Source of the DNA: Pirellulales bacterium
Lineage (GTDB): Bacteria > Planctomycetota > Planctomycetia > Pirellulales > DATAWG01
Length of the DNA stretch: 39,334 bases
Assembly (NCBI GenBank): GCA_035939775.1
Contig: DASZFO010000142.1
Location: forward strand, 1 to 39,334
Reading direction: 5' to 3'
A program made the position numbers and the translations under genes. This document shows positions 21,846 to 32,437 of this stretch, piece after piece. Position 1 is the first letter of the stretch. Each line of letters starts with the position of its first letter. The notes under the pieces were generated by a model. The model made no database searches and had not been told where the DNA came from. It saw nothing but the letters and a program-made list of their open reading frames with translations.

Positions 21846-22515
21846 GCCAGTCGAATTTCCAGAACGGGTTGCCGCAGTGTTGGCATTTCTCGCCGTTCTC
21901 GAGCAGGCTGCCGTGGCAAGAGTGGCAGTCGGCGATGCTGGGGAGCCAGGTGATCTGCCGCTTCCGCGTTTCCTCCGCCCGTGGATGGTCGCCGAAGGCC
22001 AGCGCCACCGCGATCGAGATCGCCAAGGGAAACAGCCGAAACATTACCAGCGGTGCGTGGCCCGCCTCGGGAAGCACCTGTTGCAATCGGGAGAGAAACG
22101 CCCGGCGGCGATCGTCGGCCGATCGCTCCGCATAGAATGCCAAGCGCTGCGCCACCACCGGTGCTTCGGCCATGTCGGCAAGCCGCAAGCGGGCGACCCA
22201 GCTCATGAACCAGTTGCCCTCACCAGCCAGATAGTGATTCTCGCGTGCATCGAAGGCCGCCTCGACGATTTGGTAGACCTCGATCTCGGTGTTCGTGTTC
22301 GCCTCGGTCTTGAGCACGGCGACCGGCAGGAGCATGGAATCGAAGCCGAAGGCTTTCTCGACGTCGCCGTGGACGCGGTTGAAAAACGCGTCGCGAAGCA
22401 AGCTCAAGCCGTCGCCGAGACTGTTGGTCAACCGCTCTCCATCGCCGCGATTTTCGTGCCGGTCGAATTCGGCCGCCGCCGCCGCGCGCCGCCTGGTTCG
22501 TTCTTCTGCGCTCAT
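21832..22515 (-). CDS. Uncharacterised protein with a C-terminal zinc ribbon and one membrane helix
   Basis: 227 residues, Ala/Arg-rich at the start (MSAEERTRRRAAAAAEFDRH). The middle is helical and includes FGFDSMLLPVAVLKTEANTN. A probable membrane helix (APLVMFRLFPLAISIAVALA) precedes a four-Cys zinc ribbon, CHSCHG.....GEKCQHCGNPFW, at the extreme C-terminus. The family is not recognised; the combination suggests a membrane protein with a small metal-binding or protein-binding knuckle. It converges on the metal permease gene and overlaps its last 14 bases, so expression of one may affect the other. A role in metal handling would be speculation. Confidence 0.75.
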   Translation of the reverse strand: MSAEERTRRRAAAAAEFDRHENRGDGERLTNSLGDGLSLLRDAFFNRVHGDVEKAFGFDSMLLPVAVLKTEANTNTEIEVYQIVEAAFDARENHYLAGEGNWFMSWVARLRLADMAEAPVVAQRLAFYAERSADDRRRAFLSRLQQVLPEAGHAPLVMFRLFPLAISIAVALAFGDHPRAEETRKRQITWLPSIADCHSCHGSLLENGEKCQHCGNPFWKFDWLTAD

Positions 22516-22623
22516 GGAATCACCAGCGGACGTGTCGTAATCCGCCGCGAGATGACAACTACAGTTTTTCTGCGCAGACTGCGCAAAACGGGAACGCCGG
22601 GTCGTTTTGAAACTGGCTCTAGT

Positions 22624-24234
22624 CTAACTCAGGTTCATCGACGGGTCGAGCATCGAAGAGCTGGCGGCGGCCGACAGGCCCATGCCGTTCTCAGGCGAAT
22701 CGCCACGAGCCAACAGCGCCCGCACGAAATCGATCTTCACCGGCTTGACCAGGTGATGATTGATGCCCGCCTCTTTCGATCGCCGGCGGTCTTCCGGTTG
22801 GCCGTAGCCGGTCATGGCGATGATCTTCGTCCGGGCAAATTCCGGCTGCGCCCTCAATTGCCTGGCGACCTCGTAACCATCGATGCCCGGCAGCCCGATG
22901 TCCAAGAGAATCACGTCGGGGTGGAACGCCGTGGCCATCTCCAGGGCCGCGGGACCGTCGTGAGCGATCTGGACCTCGTGGCCATCGAGCCGCACGAGGG
23001 CGGCGAAGCTCTTCGCGGCGTAAAGATTGTCTTCCACGACTAGGACCCGATGCCGGCCGATCGGCTGATGCGAGACATCGACTGCGGCCTGCTCGGGCAC
23101 GCGAGCGGCGGCCTGATTGCGAACCATCGCCGGCAGTCGAACCTCGAACTCGCTCCCTTGATCGGCGCCGCTGCTTGTCGCCGACACTCGGCCGCCGTGC
23201 AATTCCACGATTCGGCGCACGAGCGTCAGCCCGATCCCAAGCCCTCCCTCCGACCGCGCAACGGTCGGATTGGCTTGCACGAATAGATCGAACACCCGTG
23301 GAAGCATGTCGGCCGGGATGCCGATGCCGTTGTCGCTGATTCGCACGACGGCTTCGTTTCCATCCTGACCGGCAGTCAGCCGGATTTGGCCCTGCGTCTT
23401 GGTGTATTTGGCCGCGTTGTTGAGGAGATTCGTCAACACTTGCACGAGCCGCAAAACGTCGGCCTCGACCCAGATTGTTTGCGGTGGGACGACGACCGTC
23501 AGCTTATGTCCGCGAGAATCGATCAGCGGCTGGGCGGTTTCGACCGCGCGGGCGACTAGGTTGGCTAGCTCGGCCGGCTCCTTGTGCAGCTCGATGCGAC
23601 CTTGCATGATTCGCGAGACGTCGAGCAATCCATCCACCAAGCGAACGAGCTGATCCACTTGGCGCTCCATGACCTCGCGGGCCCACTCGATCATGTTGCT
23701 GTCGGCCACGCCTGCCGCGAGAATCTCGAGCGCGCTTTGCAGCGGGGCCAGAGGATTGCGCAACTCGTGCGCGAGCATGGCCAGGAATTCATCCTTGCGG
23801 CGGTCGACCTCGCGCAGGTCGTGCAAGCGGTTCTGCAACTCGCGCTCGAGCTGTTTGCGATCGGAAATATCGCGGGCGATCGCGGCCGCGCCGACCACTT
23901 CGCCCTGCTCGCCCTTGACGGGCACGACGCTGATCGAGGCGTCGAATCGCGAGCCATCCTTGCGCACGCGGATCGTTTCGTAGGTTCGCACGATCTCGCC
24001 GCGTTTCAGTCGTTCGATAATCCGCGGCAGTTCATTGGCGCTTTCGGGCGGAATCAGCATGGCGATGGAATGGCCGATCGCCTCTTCGGCGGTGTAACCA
24101 TAGATCCGCTCGGCGCCCGGGTTCCAAGTTTGGATCGTACCGTCGAGCGATTTGCTGATGATGGCGACTTCTTGAGATTCGACGATCGCCGTCAATCGCG
24201 ATTGGGCGACGTCGCCCCGCCGTTGTTCCGCCAT
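22624..24234 (-). CDS. PAS-domain hybrid histidine kinase with C-terminal receiver
   Basis: 536 residues from the ATG at 24234, preceded by a G-run (GGGGGGGG) as ribosome binding site; 20 more codons are open upstream. A PAS domain (about 10-130: TIQTWNPGAERIYGYTAEEA, then SISVVPVKGEQGEVVGAAAI) is followed by HisKA with the phospho-acceptor His near residue 156 in MLAHELRNPLAPLQ. The HATPase domain has the N-box (LLNNAAKYT), ISDNGIGIPADMLPR and GLGIGLTLVRRIVELHG. The C-terminal receiver (VLVVEDN...ILLDIGLPGIDGYEVA..MTGYG..KP) ends the protein. No membrane segment is seen, so the sensor is cytoplasmic. With no DNA-binding output domain, it probably passes phosphate to a partner encoded elsewhere. 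Confidence 0.93.
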   Translation of the reverse strand: MAEQRRGDVAQSRLTAIVESQEVAIISKSLDGTIQTWNPGAERIYGYTAEEAIGHSIAMLIPPESANELPRIIERLKRGEIVRTYETIRVRKDGSRFDASISVVPVKGEQGEVVGAAAIARDISDRKQLERELQNRLHDLREVDRRKDEFLAMLAHELRNPLAPLQSALEILAAGVADSNMIEWAREVMERQVDQLVRLVDGLLDVSRIMQGRIELHKEPAELANLVARAVETAQPLIDSRGHKLTVVVPPQTIWVEADVLRLVQVLTNLLNNAAKYTKTQGQIRLTAGQDGNEAVVRISDNGIGIPADMLPRVFDLFVQANPTVARSEGGLGIGLTLVRRIVELHGGRVSATSSGADQGSEFEVRLPAMVRNQAAARVPEQAAVDVSHQPIGRHRVLVVEDNLYAAKSFAALVRLDGHEVQIAHDGPAALEMATAFHPDVILLDIGLPGIDGYEVARQLRAQPEFARTKIIAMTGYGQPEDRRRSKEAGINHHLVKPVKIDFVRALLARGDSPENGMGLSAAASSSMLDPSMNLS

Positions 24235-24515
24235 GATCCCCCCCCAAATCTGCTCGAGAAGCGAGTGGCGCGGTTTCCACGAACCGATAGGCATCTCGCC
24301 GTCGAGCGCTCACATCCAATTATTCAACTCTACAATACAAAAGGCCAATCCCGATGCCCTGCGAATGAGCGGTTTCCTTGGCCCTCCTAGCGTCGAATGC
24401 GGATGACACCGCTTGCGTCCGTCGTCTGACGTCGGTGAATTCCAGCAAAAGATCGTCGTCAATTCCTCGGCCTCTATCCCGGCGCATCGACGCCGTCCTA
24501 TAATCGAAGATTAAG

Positions 24516-24613
24516 AGCTTATCCGAAAACCGCCTAGGCAAAGGGGACAGTCCCCGTTTTGCTCCGCGGACTTCGCAAAAGAGGGACAGTCCCCGGCGGT
24601 TTTCGGATAGGCT
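24516..24613. repeat. MITE-like palindromic element, copy E (best-preserved ends)
   Basis: The outer ends TATCCGAAAACCGCC and GGCGGTTTTCGGATA are perfect 15-base inverted repeats, extended with mismatches by AGCT/GGCT. Inside are GGGGACAGTCCCC and GGGACAGTCCCC around a shortened centre (GCTCCGCGGACTTCGC). At 98 bp it is the shortest copy. It lies between the divergent PAS kinase and DUF151 genes, about 57 bases before the latter's start. Confidence 0.85.
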
Positions 24614-24670
24614 TTAAGAACGCAGTTCCGGCGGCGGTCGGTCCGCCAGTGCAGAATAAAGGATTCGGCC

Positions 24671-25075
24671 ATGCCCGTGCAGATGGAGTTGTCGCGGATC
24701 ATCATCAGCGAGATCAACGACCAACAGGTCATATATCTGAAGGAAGTCGACGGGGATCGCACGTTCCCGATCCTGATCGGCATTTTCGAGGCGACCAGCA
24801 TCGATCGACGTGTGAAGCAATATCAATCGCCGCGGCCGCTGACGCACGATCTCTTGGTCAGCGCGGTGGAGCGTCTGGGTGGCGAGTTTCAGGACGTCGT
24901 GATCAGCGAACTCAAGGACCACACGTACTACGCCGTGCTGCGGATTCGGCACGAGGGGGAATTGGTCGACGTCGATGCCCGCCCGTCGGACGCCATCGCC
25001 GTGGCGGTCACGTGCGACCCGCCACTGCCGATTTATGTGTCCGAGGAAGTGCTCAACGACGTGCTCGGCGGATAG
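24671..25075 (+). CDS. Bifunctional nuclease (BFN/DUF151) domain protein
   Basis: 134 residues, essentially one BFN domain. Diagnostic pieces are VIYLKEVDGDRTFPILIGIFEA, the helix following it (TSIDRRVKQYQSPRPLTHDL), then YYAVLRIRHEGELVDVDARP and SDAIAVAVTCDPPLPIYVSE. The name comes from plant members with reported DNase/RNase activity; the bacterial and thermotogal relatives are poorly characterised. Start ATG 24671 is preceded by AAAGGA at 24658-24663. The protein is cytoplasmic. Repeat copy E lies just upstream. The small basic protein gene follows on the same strand after 165 bases. Confidence 0.92.
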   Translation: MPVQMELSRIIISEINDQQVIYLKEVDGDRTFPILIGIFEATSIDRRVKQYQSPRPLTHDLLVSAVERLGGEFQDVVISELKDHTYYAVLRIRHEGELVDVDARPSDAIAVAVTCDPPLPIYVSEEVLNDVLGG

Positions 25076-25079
25076 CTTT

Positions 25080-25129
25080 GCAGTCGGCAGGAGGCAGGCG
25101 AAGGCCGCTTGCGCGTCCTTGCCGACTGC
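25080..25129. repeat. Inverted repeat after the DUF151 gene
   Basis: GCAGTCGGCA at 25080-25089 pairs perfectly with TGCCGACTGC at 25120-25129 (loop 30). It begins four bases after the stop codon region and could end the DUF151 transcript, but there is no T-run. Related text (GTCGGCAGGAGGCAGTAGG) occurs at about 31919, so it may be an interspersed repeat. Confidence 0.5.
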
Positions 25130-25240
25130 CAACTGCCTACTTCTTCAAAGCTTCGTCCCAATTGACGGCCGGGGCTGGGACTGCTACAAAAGGGCCTCGC
25201 GGGTGCGGATCTGTTTCGACGAACGAGGGAGTTGCCAACC

Positions 25241-25429
25241 GTGGGTGGAATCAGCGATCGCAAGCAAGAGATCAAGCGGCGCCGCCATCGCCGCAAGAAG
25301 ATGGAGCACTTCAAGCAGCGGCTGAAGAAGGCCACCATATCGGAAAAGTCGGTCATCGCGGAGAAGCTCCGCAAGATGACCCCCGGCGCCGAACTGATCA
25401 TCGAGCATCTGGGCTTGCAAGCCCGATAG
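25241..25429 (+). CDS. Small basic protein of a planctomycete-type family (DUF6800-like)
   Basis: 62 residues from the GTG at 25241 (GAGGGA lies upstream; a TTG at 25232 is an alternative). The N-terminal half is highly basic, GGISDRKQEIKRRRHRRKKM, and the C-terminal half is helical (SEKSVIAEKLRKMTPGAELI). Proteins with this ISDRKxEIKRRRHRRKK start are small, widespread and uncharacterised in planctomycetes, and recall ribosome- or nucleic-acid-associated proteins. Function is unknown. It converges on clpB, 25 bases away. Confidence 0.75.
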   Translation: MGGISDRKQEIKRRRHRRKKMEHFKQRLKKATISEKSVIAEKLRKMTPGAELIIEHLGLQAR

Positions 25430-25454
25430 CGTGCCCCTCGGCCGAAGCCGCGGT

Positions 25455-28136
25455 TCACGTCGGCACGGTCTCGTGCTGCTCTTCGTGCTCGAAGGTGAAT
25501 TCTCCGTCGCGGAAGTCGATTCGCACCAGGCTCCCTTCCGGAAAACTTCCTTTGAGAATCTCCGTCGCCAATGGGTTTTGCACCTGCTGCTGAATGATCC
25601 GCTTCAACGGGCGAGCGCCAAACGTCGGGTCGTAGCCACGGCGGGCAATCTCGTCCAGCGCCGCTTCGGTCACGTCCAGCGCCAGGCCCGCCTGTTGTAA
25701 TTGCTGCGTGAGCCGGTCGATCTGAATCTCGACGATCAAACGAATCTGCTTTTCCTTGAGCGGCCGGAAAATGATCGTTTCGTCAACGCGATTCAAGAAT
25801 TCCGGCAGAAAGCGCTCCTGCAGGGCCTCTTTGATCGCCGTGCGGACCTCTTCCTCGCTCCCTCCCTCGCGCGTGATCTCTTGGATCATTTGGCTGCCGA
25901 TGTTCGAGGTCATCACGATGATTGTGTTCGTGAAATCGACAGTGTGGCCGTGGTTGTCGGAAAGCCGGCCGTCGTCGAGCACCTGCAATAGGATATTGAA
26001 CACATCGCGATGGGCTTTTTCGATTTCGTCCAAGAGCACGACCGAATAGGGCCGGCGGCGGACCGCTTCGGTGAGCCGGCCTCCTTCCTCATAGCCAACG
26101 TAGCCGGGCGGCGCGCCGATCAAGCGGCTCACCGTGTGACGCTCCATGAACTCGCTCATATCGAGCCGGATGATCGCCCGCTCGGTGTCGAAGAGCACTT
26201 CGGCCAGGGCTTTGCAAAGTTCCGTCTTGCCGACGCCCGTCGGACCCAAAAAGATGAACGCGCCGATCGGCCGGTGCGGGTCTTGCAGGCCGGAGCGGCT
26301 GCGGCGGACGGCATTGGCGACCGCCTCGACGGCCTCGTCCTGACCGACGACCCGCTGGTGCAGCCGTTCTTCAAGCACCAGCAGCTTCGCCCGCTCAGTT
26401 TCTATGAGCCGGGTAAGCGGAATGCCGGTCCAGGCGCTGACGACCTCGGCAATCTCCTCGGGGCCGACCTCTTGCCGTAGCAGCCGCCGGCCTTTGGAAG
26501 CCTGTTCCGCGGCCGGGCCGCGCAGTGGTTCCTTTTCGGCGGACTCAGTGGCGTCGATCTTTCTCTGAAGCTGCTTGCGCTGGGTGTCGAGTTGGTATAG
26601 CTCGTGATAGAGCCGCTCATCGACCGGCTGGCCGCGCGATTGTAGCTCCTTTATTTCGACCTCTTTGTGAGAATAACCGCGATCGACTTGATCGAGCTGT
26701 GTCTTCAAGTCTTGCACGTTCCCCATCCCGGCTTTTTCCGCTTCCCACTGCTCGCGAAGGCTGGCCAACTTGTGGCGCAACGATTTCATCCCGTTTTCGA
26801 TTTCGCTCAACCGGTCGCGGGCGTGCTCCTCTGTTTCGTCGGCCAACTGCCGGGCGGCCAGCTCGAGCTGAACTAACCGTCGCTGGACTTCGTCGATCTC
26901 GGAGGGCACGCTCTCCAGCTCCATCGCCAGGCGGCTGGCGGACTCGTCCACCAGATCGATGGCCTTGTCGGGAAGAAAGCGGTCGGTGATGTAGCGATGC
27001 GAGAGCTTCGCAGCCGCGACCAGCGCCGAATCCTTGATCTTCACGCCGCGATGGTGCGCTTCGTAGCGGGCCTTCAAGCCGCGGAGGATCGCGATCGTAT
27101 CTTCAACCGACGGTTCGTTCACATAGATCGGCTGGAAGCGCCGTTCCAGCGCGGCGTCCTTTTCGATGTGCTTGCGATATTCGTCAAGCGTCGTGGCACC
27201 GATGCAATGCAGGTCGCCGCGGGCCAGGGCCGGTTTGAGCAGATTGGCCGCGTCGCTGGCCCCTTCGGCCGCGCCGGCGCCGATCACCGTGTGAAGTTCG
27301 TCGATGAAGAGGATGATGTTGCCGCTGGCCGCCTCGACTTCGCGAAGCACCGCCTTGAGCCGGTCCTCGAACTCGCCCCGATACTTGGTGCCGGCGATCA
27401 GAGCGCCCATGTCGAGCGCGACCACCCGCTTGTTTTTCAGGCTTTGCGGCACGTCTCCCTGGACGATCCGCAGGGCCAGACCTTCGGCAATGGCCGTCTT
27501 GCCGACTCCCGGCTCGCCGATGAGCACCGGATTGTTCTTACGTCGACGCGAGAGGACTTGGATCACGCGGCGGATTTCCTGATCGCGGCCGATCACCGGA
27601 TCGAGCTTTCCCTGGTTGGCCCGCTCGACCAGGTCGATCCCGTAGCGCTTCAGGGCCTGAAACTTTTCCTCGGGGCTTTGATCGGTCACGCGCGCCGAGC
27701 CGCGAATGCTCCGCAAAGCCTGGAGCAATTCCTTCTCGCCGACCGCGTTGAGCTTGAGTACCTTCTTGGCTTTCGATTCGACTTTCGCCAATGCCAACAG
27801 TAGATGCTCCGTCGAGACGAACTCGTCTTTCATCCCGTCCGCCTCGCGCTGGGCGGCCTCGAACACTTGCCCCAAATCCGGCGCGGGCTGCGGCGAAGCC
27901 CCACCGGAAATCTTGGGGAAGTGGTTCAGCTCAGCTTCGACAATCCGATTGAGTTGGTCGCGATTCACTCCGATCTTGTCGAGAATCGGGCGGACCGCTC
28001 CTTCTCCTTCGGCCAATAGCGCGCCCAAGAGATGCAGCGGATCGATCTGCGGATTGCCACAATCGGCGGCGAACTGTTGCGCTCGCTGCACCGCCTCTTG
28101 GGCCTTGATCGTGAATTTGTCGAAGCGAAATGCCAT
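25455..28136 (-). CDS. clpB: ATP-dependent disaggregase ClpB
   Basis: 893 residues, slightly longer than E. coli ClpB (857). The N-terminal Clp-N domain ([20 protein letters not shown]) comes first. NBD1 has Walker [16 protein letters not shown] and Walker [15 protein letters not shown]. The middle coiled-coil domain of about 120 residues separates ClpB from ClpA/ClpC. NBD2 has [16 protein letters not shown] and [11 protein letters not shown], followed by the C-terminal D2-small domain ([20 protein letters not shown]). ClpB hexamers extract polypeptides from aggregates together with DnaK. The dnaK gene lies immediately upstream on the same strand with a 109-base gap, consistent with co-transcription. 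Confidence 0.97.
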   Translation of the reverse strand: MAFRFDKFTIKAQEAVQRAQQFAADCGNPQIDPLHLLGALLAEGEGAVRPILDKIGVNRDQLNRIVEAELNHFPKISGGASPQPAPDLGQVFEAAQREADGMKDEFVSTEHLLLALAKVESKAKKVLKLNAVGEKELLQALRSIRGSARVTDQSPEEKFQALKRYGIDLVERANQGKLDPVIGRDQEIRRVIQVLSRRRKNNPVLIGEPGVGKTAIAEGLALRIVQGDVPQSLKNKRVVALDMGALIAGTKYRGEFEDRLKAVLREVEAASGNIILFIDELHTVIGAGAAEGASDAANLLKPALARGDLHCIGATTLDEYRKHIEKDAALERRFQPIYVNEPSVEDTIAILRGLKARYEAHHRGVKIKDSALVAAAKLSHRYITDRFLPDKAIDLVDESASRLAMELESVPSEIDEVQRRLVQLELAARQLADETEEHARDRLSEIENGMKSLRHKLASLREQWEAEKAGMGNVQDLKTQLDQVDRGYSHKEVEIKELQSRGQPVDERLYHELYQLDTQRKQLQRKIDATESAEKEPLRGPAAEQASKGRRLLRQEVGPEEIAEVVSAWTGIPLTRLIETERAKLLVLEERLHQRVVGQDEAVEAVANAVRRSRSGLQDPHRPIGAFIFLGPTGVGKTELCKALAEVLFDTERAIIRLDMSEFMERHTVSRLIGAPPGYVGYEEGGRLTEAVRRRPYSVVLLDEIEKAHRDVFNILLQVLDDGRLSDNHGHTVDFTNTIIVMTSNIGSQMIQEITREGGSEEEVRTAIKEALQERFLPEFLNRVDETIIFRPLKEKQIRLIVEIQIDRLTQQLQQAGLALDVTEAALDEIARRGYDPTFGARPLKRIIQQQVQNPLATEILKGSFPEGSLVRIDFRDGEFTFEHEEQHETVPT

Positions 28137-28245
28137 GAAATCGATTTACGCGATACGACGAAACGAACCGGAGCAAACGCAGCAGACAAACAACGAATTC
28201 AGATCTTCGTTTCCTCTGCGATCTCCTGTTCTCATTCCGTTGTTC

Positions 28246-30165
<1,920 letters not shown>

Positions 30166-30170
30166 TTCTA

Positions 30171-30179
30171 TCTCCTTTG
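30171..30179 (-). promoter_or_regulatory. dnaK ribosome binding site
   Basis: CAAAGGAGA on the minus strand, ending five bases before the ATG. It fixes the start at 30165 against the much longer open frame. Confidence 0.75.
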
Positions 30180-30196
30180 AGCGTTTCGGAAATTCG

Positions 30197-30213
30197 ATCG
30201 GCTTGCCGCCGAT
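30197..30213. promoter_or_regulatory. Small inverted repeat in the dnaK 5' region
   Basis: ATCGGC-TTGCC-GCCGAT, a perfect 6-bp stem about 32-48 bases before the dnaK start. It is not CIRCE (TTAGCACTC-N9-GAGTGCTAA), which is absent here. It could be an operator or a leader hairpin, or chance. Confidence 0.25.
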
Positions 30214-30785
30214 TCGATAAGGTTTGTTATTTCGAAACCAGGGCCGATGTTGGCCAAGTTCGATGTTAATTCGCAGATGAAAGGGCCAGCGCGCACTCCC
30301 AAAGCCGGCCGCTGGATCCGGCCAACCGCTTTTTAAGCAAAGGTCATGCCGCCAATAGACCGCGATGCCTTCCTGAGATAAGCCCTGACCTTGCAAGGCG
30401 TTACAATAGCGACTCGGCAACTGATCGCGGCGACTATCGTTAGAGCGGCACGAACTTCCTGCCATTTTGACACACGACGCGATCCAAGCGCCGATTGATG
30501 GCAGAATTGCCGTCCACCCGTTGCAGCTACGACGCCGGTTGTACGGCGCTCGTAGAGTTGAATAACTAGACGGTGCCGATGCAAGAGCCAGCCCATGCCT
30601 GCGCTTCTTGCGGACGGCCATAACTTGAGTTCCCATACGCCATCCAACTAGGTCTTCCCCGCGCTTGACAGTCGTATCTGGCGGCATTACAAGGGGATTC
30701 GCCGGTTCGCGCTCCATATCACACGCCTCTATCCCTCTTCTCTCGCCCCAAACTCCGGGGCCGTAAGGCAATCAAACGATCCATC
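30214..30785. other. Intergenic region between divergent dnaK and pheA
   Basis: About 570 bases. Open frames on both strands have no family resemblance; the minus-strand one is only the extension of the dnaK frame. No CIRCE element and no convincing sigma-32 or sigma-70 promoter was found by eye. It must hold the promoters of two divergent units. Confidence 0.5.
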
Positions 30786-31904
30786 ATGGCAAAGGTGAAA
30801 CCTTCCGAAAAAGGAGCCAAGGGATTGTCGAAAGCTCCGACTGTGGCCGGACTGCGAAACAAGATCGATCGGATTGATCGGCAGTTAGTGCTGTTCATGA
30901 ACCAGCGCGCCAAGCTGGCCAATCGCATCGGCCACATCAAGGATTCGGTCGGCCAAGACGCCTACGACCCGGCGCGCGAAGAGGAAGTCATCGCGCGGGT
31001 GCTGACGTTCAACAAGGGACCGCTTCCGGATTGCAGCTTGCGATCGGTCTTTCGCGAGTTGATCAGCGGATCGCGGGCTTTGGAAAAGAAACTTCGCGTG
31101 GCATATCTCGGCCCGGCCTATAGCTACACGCATCTGGCCGCCATCCAGCGATTTGGACAGGCCGTCGAGCTGGTGCCCGTCGGAACGATCGCCGCGGTGT
31201 TCGAGGAAGTCAATCGCGGGCATGCGAACTATGGCCTCGTGCCGATCGAGAACTCGACCGACGGGCGAATCACCGACACGCTCGACATGTTCACACGGCT
31301 GCCGGCCAAGATTTGCGGCGAAGTGCAATTGCACATCCATCATCATCTGCTTGGCCGCTGCGCCCGAGCCGACGTGCAGGAGGTTTACAGCAAGCCCCAG
31401 GCCCTCTCGCAGTGCCGCAACTGGCTCGCGAAACATCTGCCGACCGCCCGAACCGTCGAAGTCACGAGCACCTCCACGGCCGCGCAAATAGCCCAAGACA
31501 AACCGGGCGCCGCCGCGATCGCCAGCGTCCAGGCTGGCGTGCATTTCGGCTTGAATGTGTTGGCCGAGAACATCGAGGACAATGCCGGCAATCTGACTCG
31601 ATTCGCCGTGATCGGGAATCACTCCGGGCAGCGAACCGGCAGCGACAAGACGGCGATCATGTTCGAGATCGAGCACAAGCCCGGCTCCCTGGCCGACGCC
31701 TTGGCCATCTTCAAGCGCAACCGCCGAAACCTGACTTGGATCGAATCGTTTCCAATCGCCCGGCCCGAAGGGGGCTACCTCTTTTTCGTCGAGGTCGAAG
31801 GGCACCAGCACGAACCGAAGCTAGTGCGCGCGATCGAAGCGCTACAACGCCGCTGCGTGCGGCTAGTCATCCTCGGCTCGTATGCCAAGACCGCGCCGGT
31901 GTAG
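30786..31904 (+). CDS. pheA: Bifunctional chorismate mutase/prephenate dehydratase (P-protein)
   Basis: 372 residues. An AroQ chorismate mutase domain (about 18-100: LRNKIDRIDRQLVLFMNQRA, then ANRIGHIKDS) joins a prephenate dehydratase domain (about 103-285: VAYLGPAYSYTHLAA, GLVPIENSTDGRITDTLD, ending in NAGNLTRFAVIG, whose Thr-Arg-Phe is catalytic). The C-terminal ACT domain (about 293-365: IMFEIEHKPGSLADALAIFK, ESFPIARPEGGYLFFVEVEG) senses phenylalanine. It converts chorismate through prephenate to phenylpyruvate. The first 15 residues are a basic extension (AKVKPSEKGAKGLSKAPT). The ACT motif is ESFP where most PheA have ESRP, so feedback strength may differ. Confidence 0.96.
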   Translation: MAKVKPSEKGAKGLSKAPTVAGLRNKIDRIDRQLVLFMNQRAKLANRIGHIKDSVGQDAYDPAREEEVIARVLTFNKGPLPDCSLRSVFRELISGSRALEKKLRVAYLGPAYSYTHLAAIQRFGQAVELVPVGTIAAVFEEVNRGHANYGLVPIENSTDGRITDTLDMFTRLPAKICGEVQLHIHHHLLGRCARADVQEVYSKPQALSQCRNWLAKHLPTARTVEVTSTSTAAQIAQDKPGAAAIASVQAGVHFGLNVLAENIEDNAGNLTRFAVIGNHSGQRTGSDKTAIMFEIEHKPGSLADALAIFKRNRRNLTWIESFPIARPEGGYLFFVEVEGHQHEPKLVRAIEALQRRCVRLVILGSYAKTAPV

Positions 31905-32219
31905 TGGGAGCGGCCGATGTCGGCAGGAGGCAGTAGGCAGGAAGCCCTTGGCGGTCGTAGTCCGCAATTTCGCCACGCCGCTCGCGGCGGGATGGCCACG
32001 CCAAAAGTCAATCGTTAGCCGGTTCGCTTGCGAACCGAAGTACCTGTCAAACCGGGAGCGCAGACCGAACGACGCGACTCAAATCAAGCAAAGTGACAAA
32101 CGCGGTGCGTGAGATGGATTTCGCCCCGTTTTCGAGCTTGATTCTCGCGACTAGACGAACAAGAATTGATGCGCCCCTTGAAATCACAGCGGCCAGCTAT
32201 GCCCCAACAATTCTAGACC
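31905..32219. other. Intergenic region with repeats
   Basis: About 315 bases without a supported gene. It carries a GTCGGCAGGAGGCAGTAGG stretch near 31919 and the CGGTTCGC-TT-GCGAACCG palindrome at 32020-32037. No promoter was identified for the HicB-like ORF. Confidence 0.5.
32019..32038. repeat. CCGGTTCGC-TT-GCGAACCG palindrome
   Basis: Perfect 8-bp arms around TT. It is the third occurrence in the window of the CCGGTTCGC family (see 18407 and 20865). Confidence 0.65.
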
Positions 32220-32429
32220 ATGAACGAGATCATCTTTCTCATCGAAGACGCTGCCGAAGGGGGATTTACTGCCCGCGCCCTCGGCGAGTCGATCTTCACC
32301 GCGCCGGACACGATGGACGAACTGCGGCTAAATATCCGCGAAGCCGTCGATTGCCACTTTGAAAACGGTCAGGGGCCAAACGTCGTTGGAGTACAGGCTT
32401 TAGCCTGCCGGCGGCAGCCTGAAGCCTGA
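32220..32429 (+). pseudogene. HicB-like antitoxin domain ORF, 3' end replaced by a palindromic repeat
   Basis: The first 54 codons (MNEIIFLIEDAAEGGFTARA, LGESIFTAPDTMDELRLNIR, EAVDCHFENG) match the small HicB-type antitoxin domain (partial RNase H-like fold) that usually continues with a strand such as RPKLIRLHYVRDEV. Here the frame instead runs into the palindromic repeat at 32385-32437. It ends with translated repeat (VGVQALACRRQPEA), so the native C-terminus is lost. No hicA toxin gene follows. In intact loci HicB neutralises the HicA mRNA interferase. It is most likely a decayed toxin-antitoxin remnant, though a functional truncated protein is possible. Confidence 0.6.
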
Positions 32430-32437
32430 ACTCCAAC
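32385..32437. repeat. GTTGGAGT...ACTCCAAC palindromic element
   Basis: 53 bp. GTTGGAGTACAGGCTTTAGC and the reverse complement of the right half are nearly identical (GTTGGAGTTCAGGCTTCAGG), giving a stem of about 24 bp with few mismatches. It interrupts the HicB-like reading frame and borders the antitoxin fragment that follows. Confidence 0.8.

Noticed and set aside
21817..23043. 408-codon plus-strand frame
   Set aside because: It is antisense to the zinc-ribbon and PAS kinase genes and low in recognisable motifs. GC-rich DNA gives long shadow frames.
30166..30771. N-terminal extension of DnaK by 202 codons
   Set aside because: A good ribosome binding site and the universal DnaK N-terminus fix the start at 30165. 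The extension is non-coding in character.
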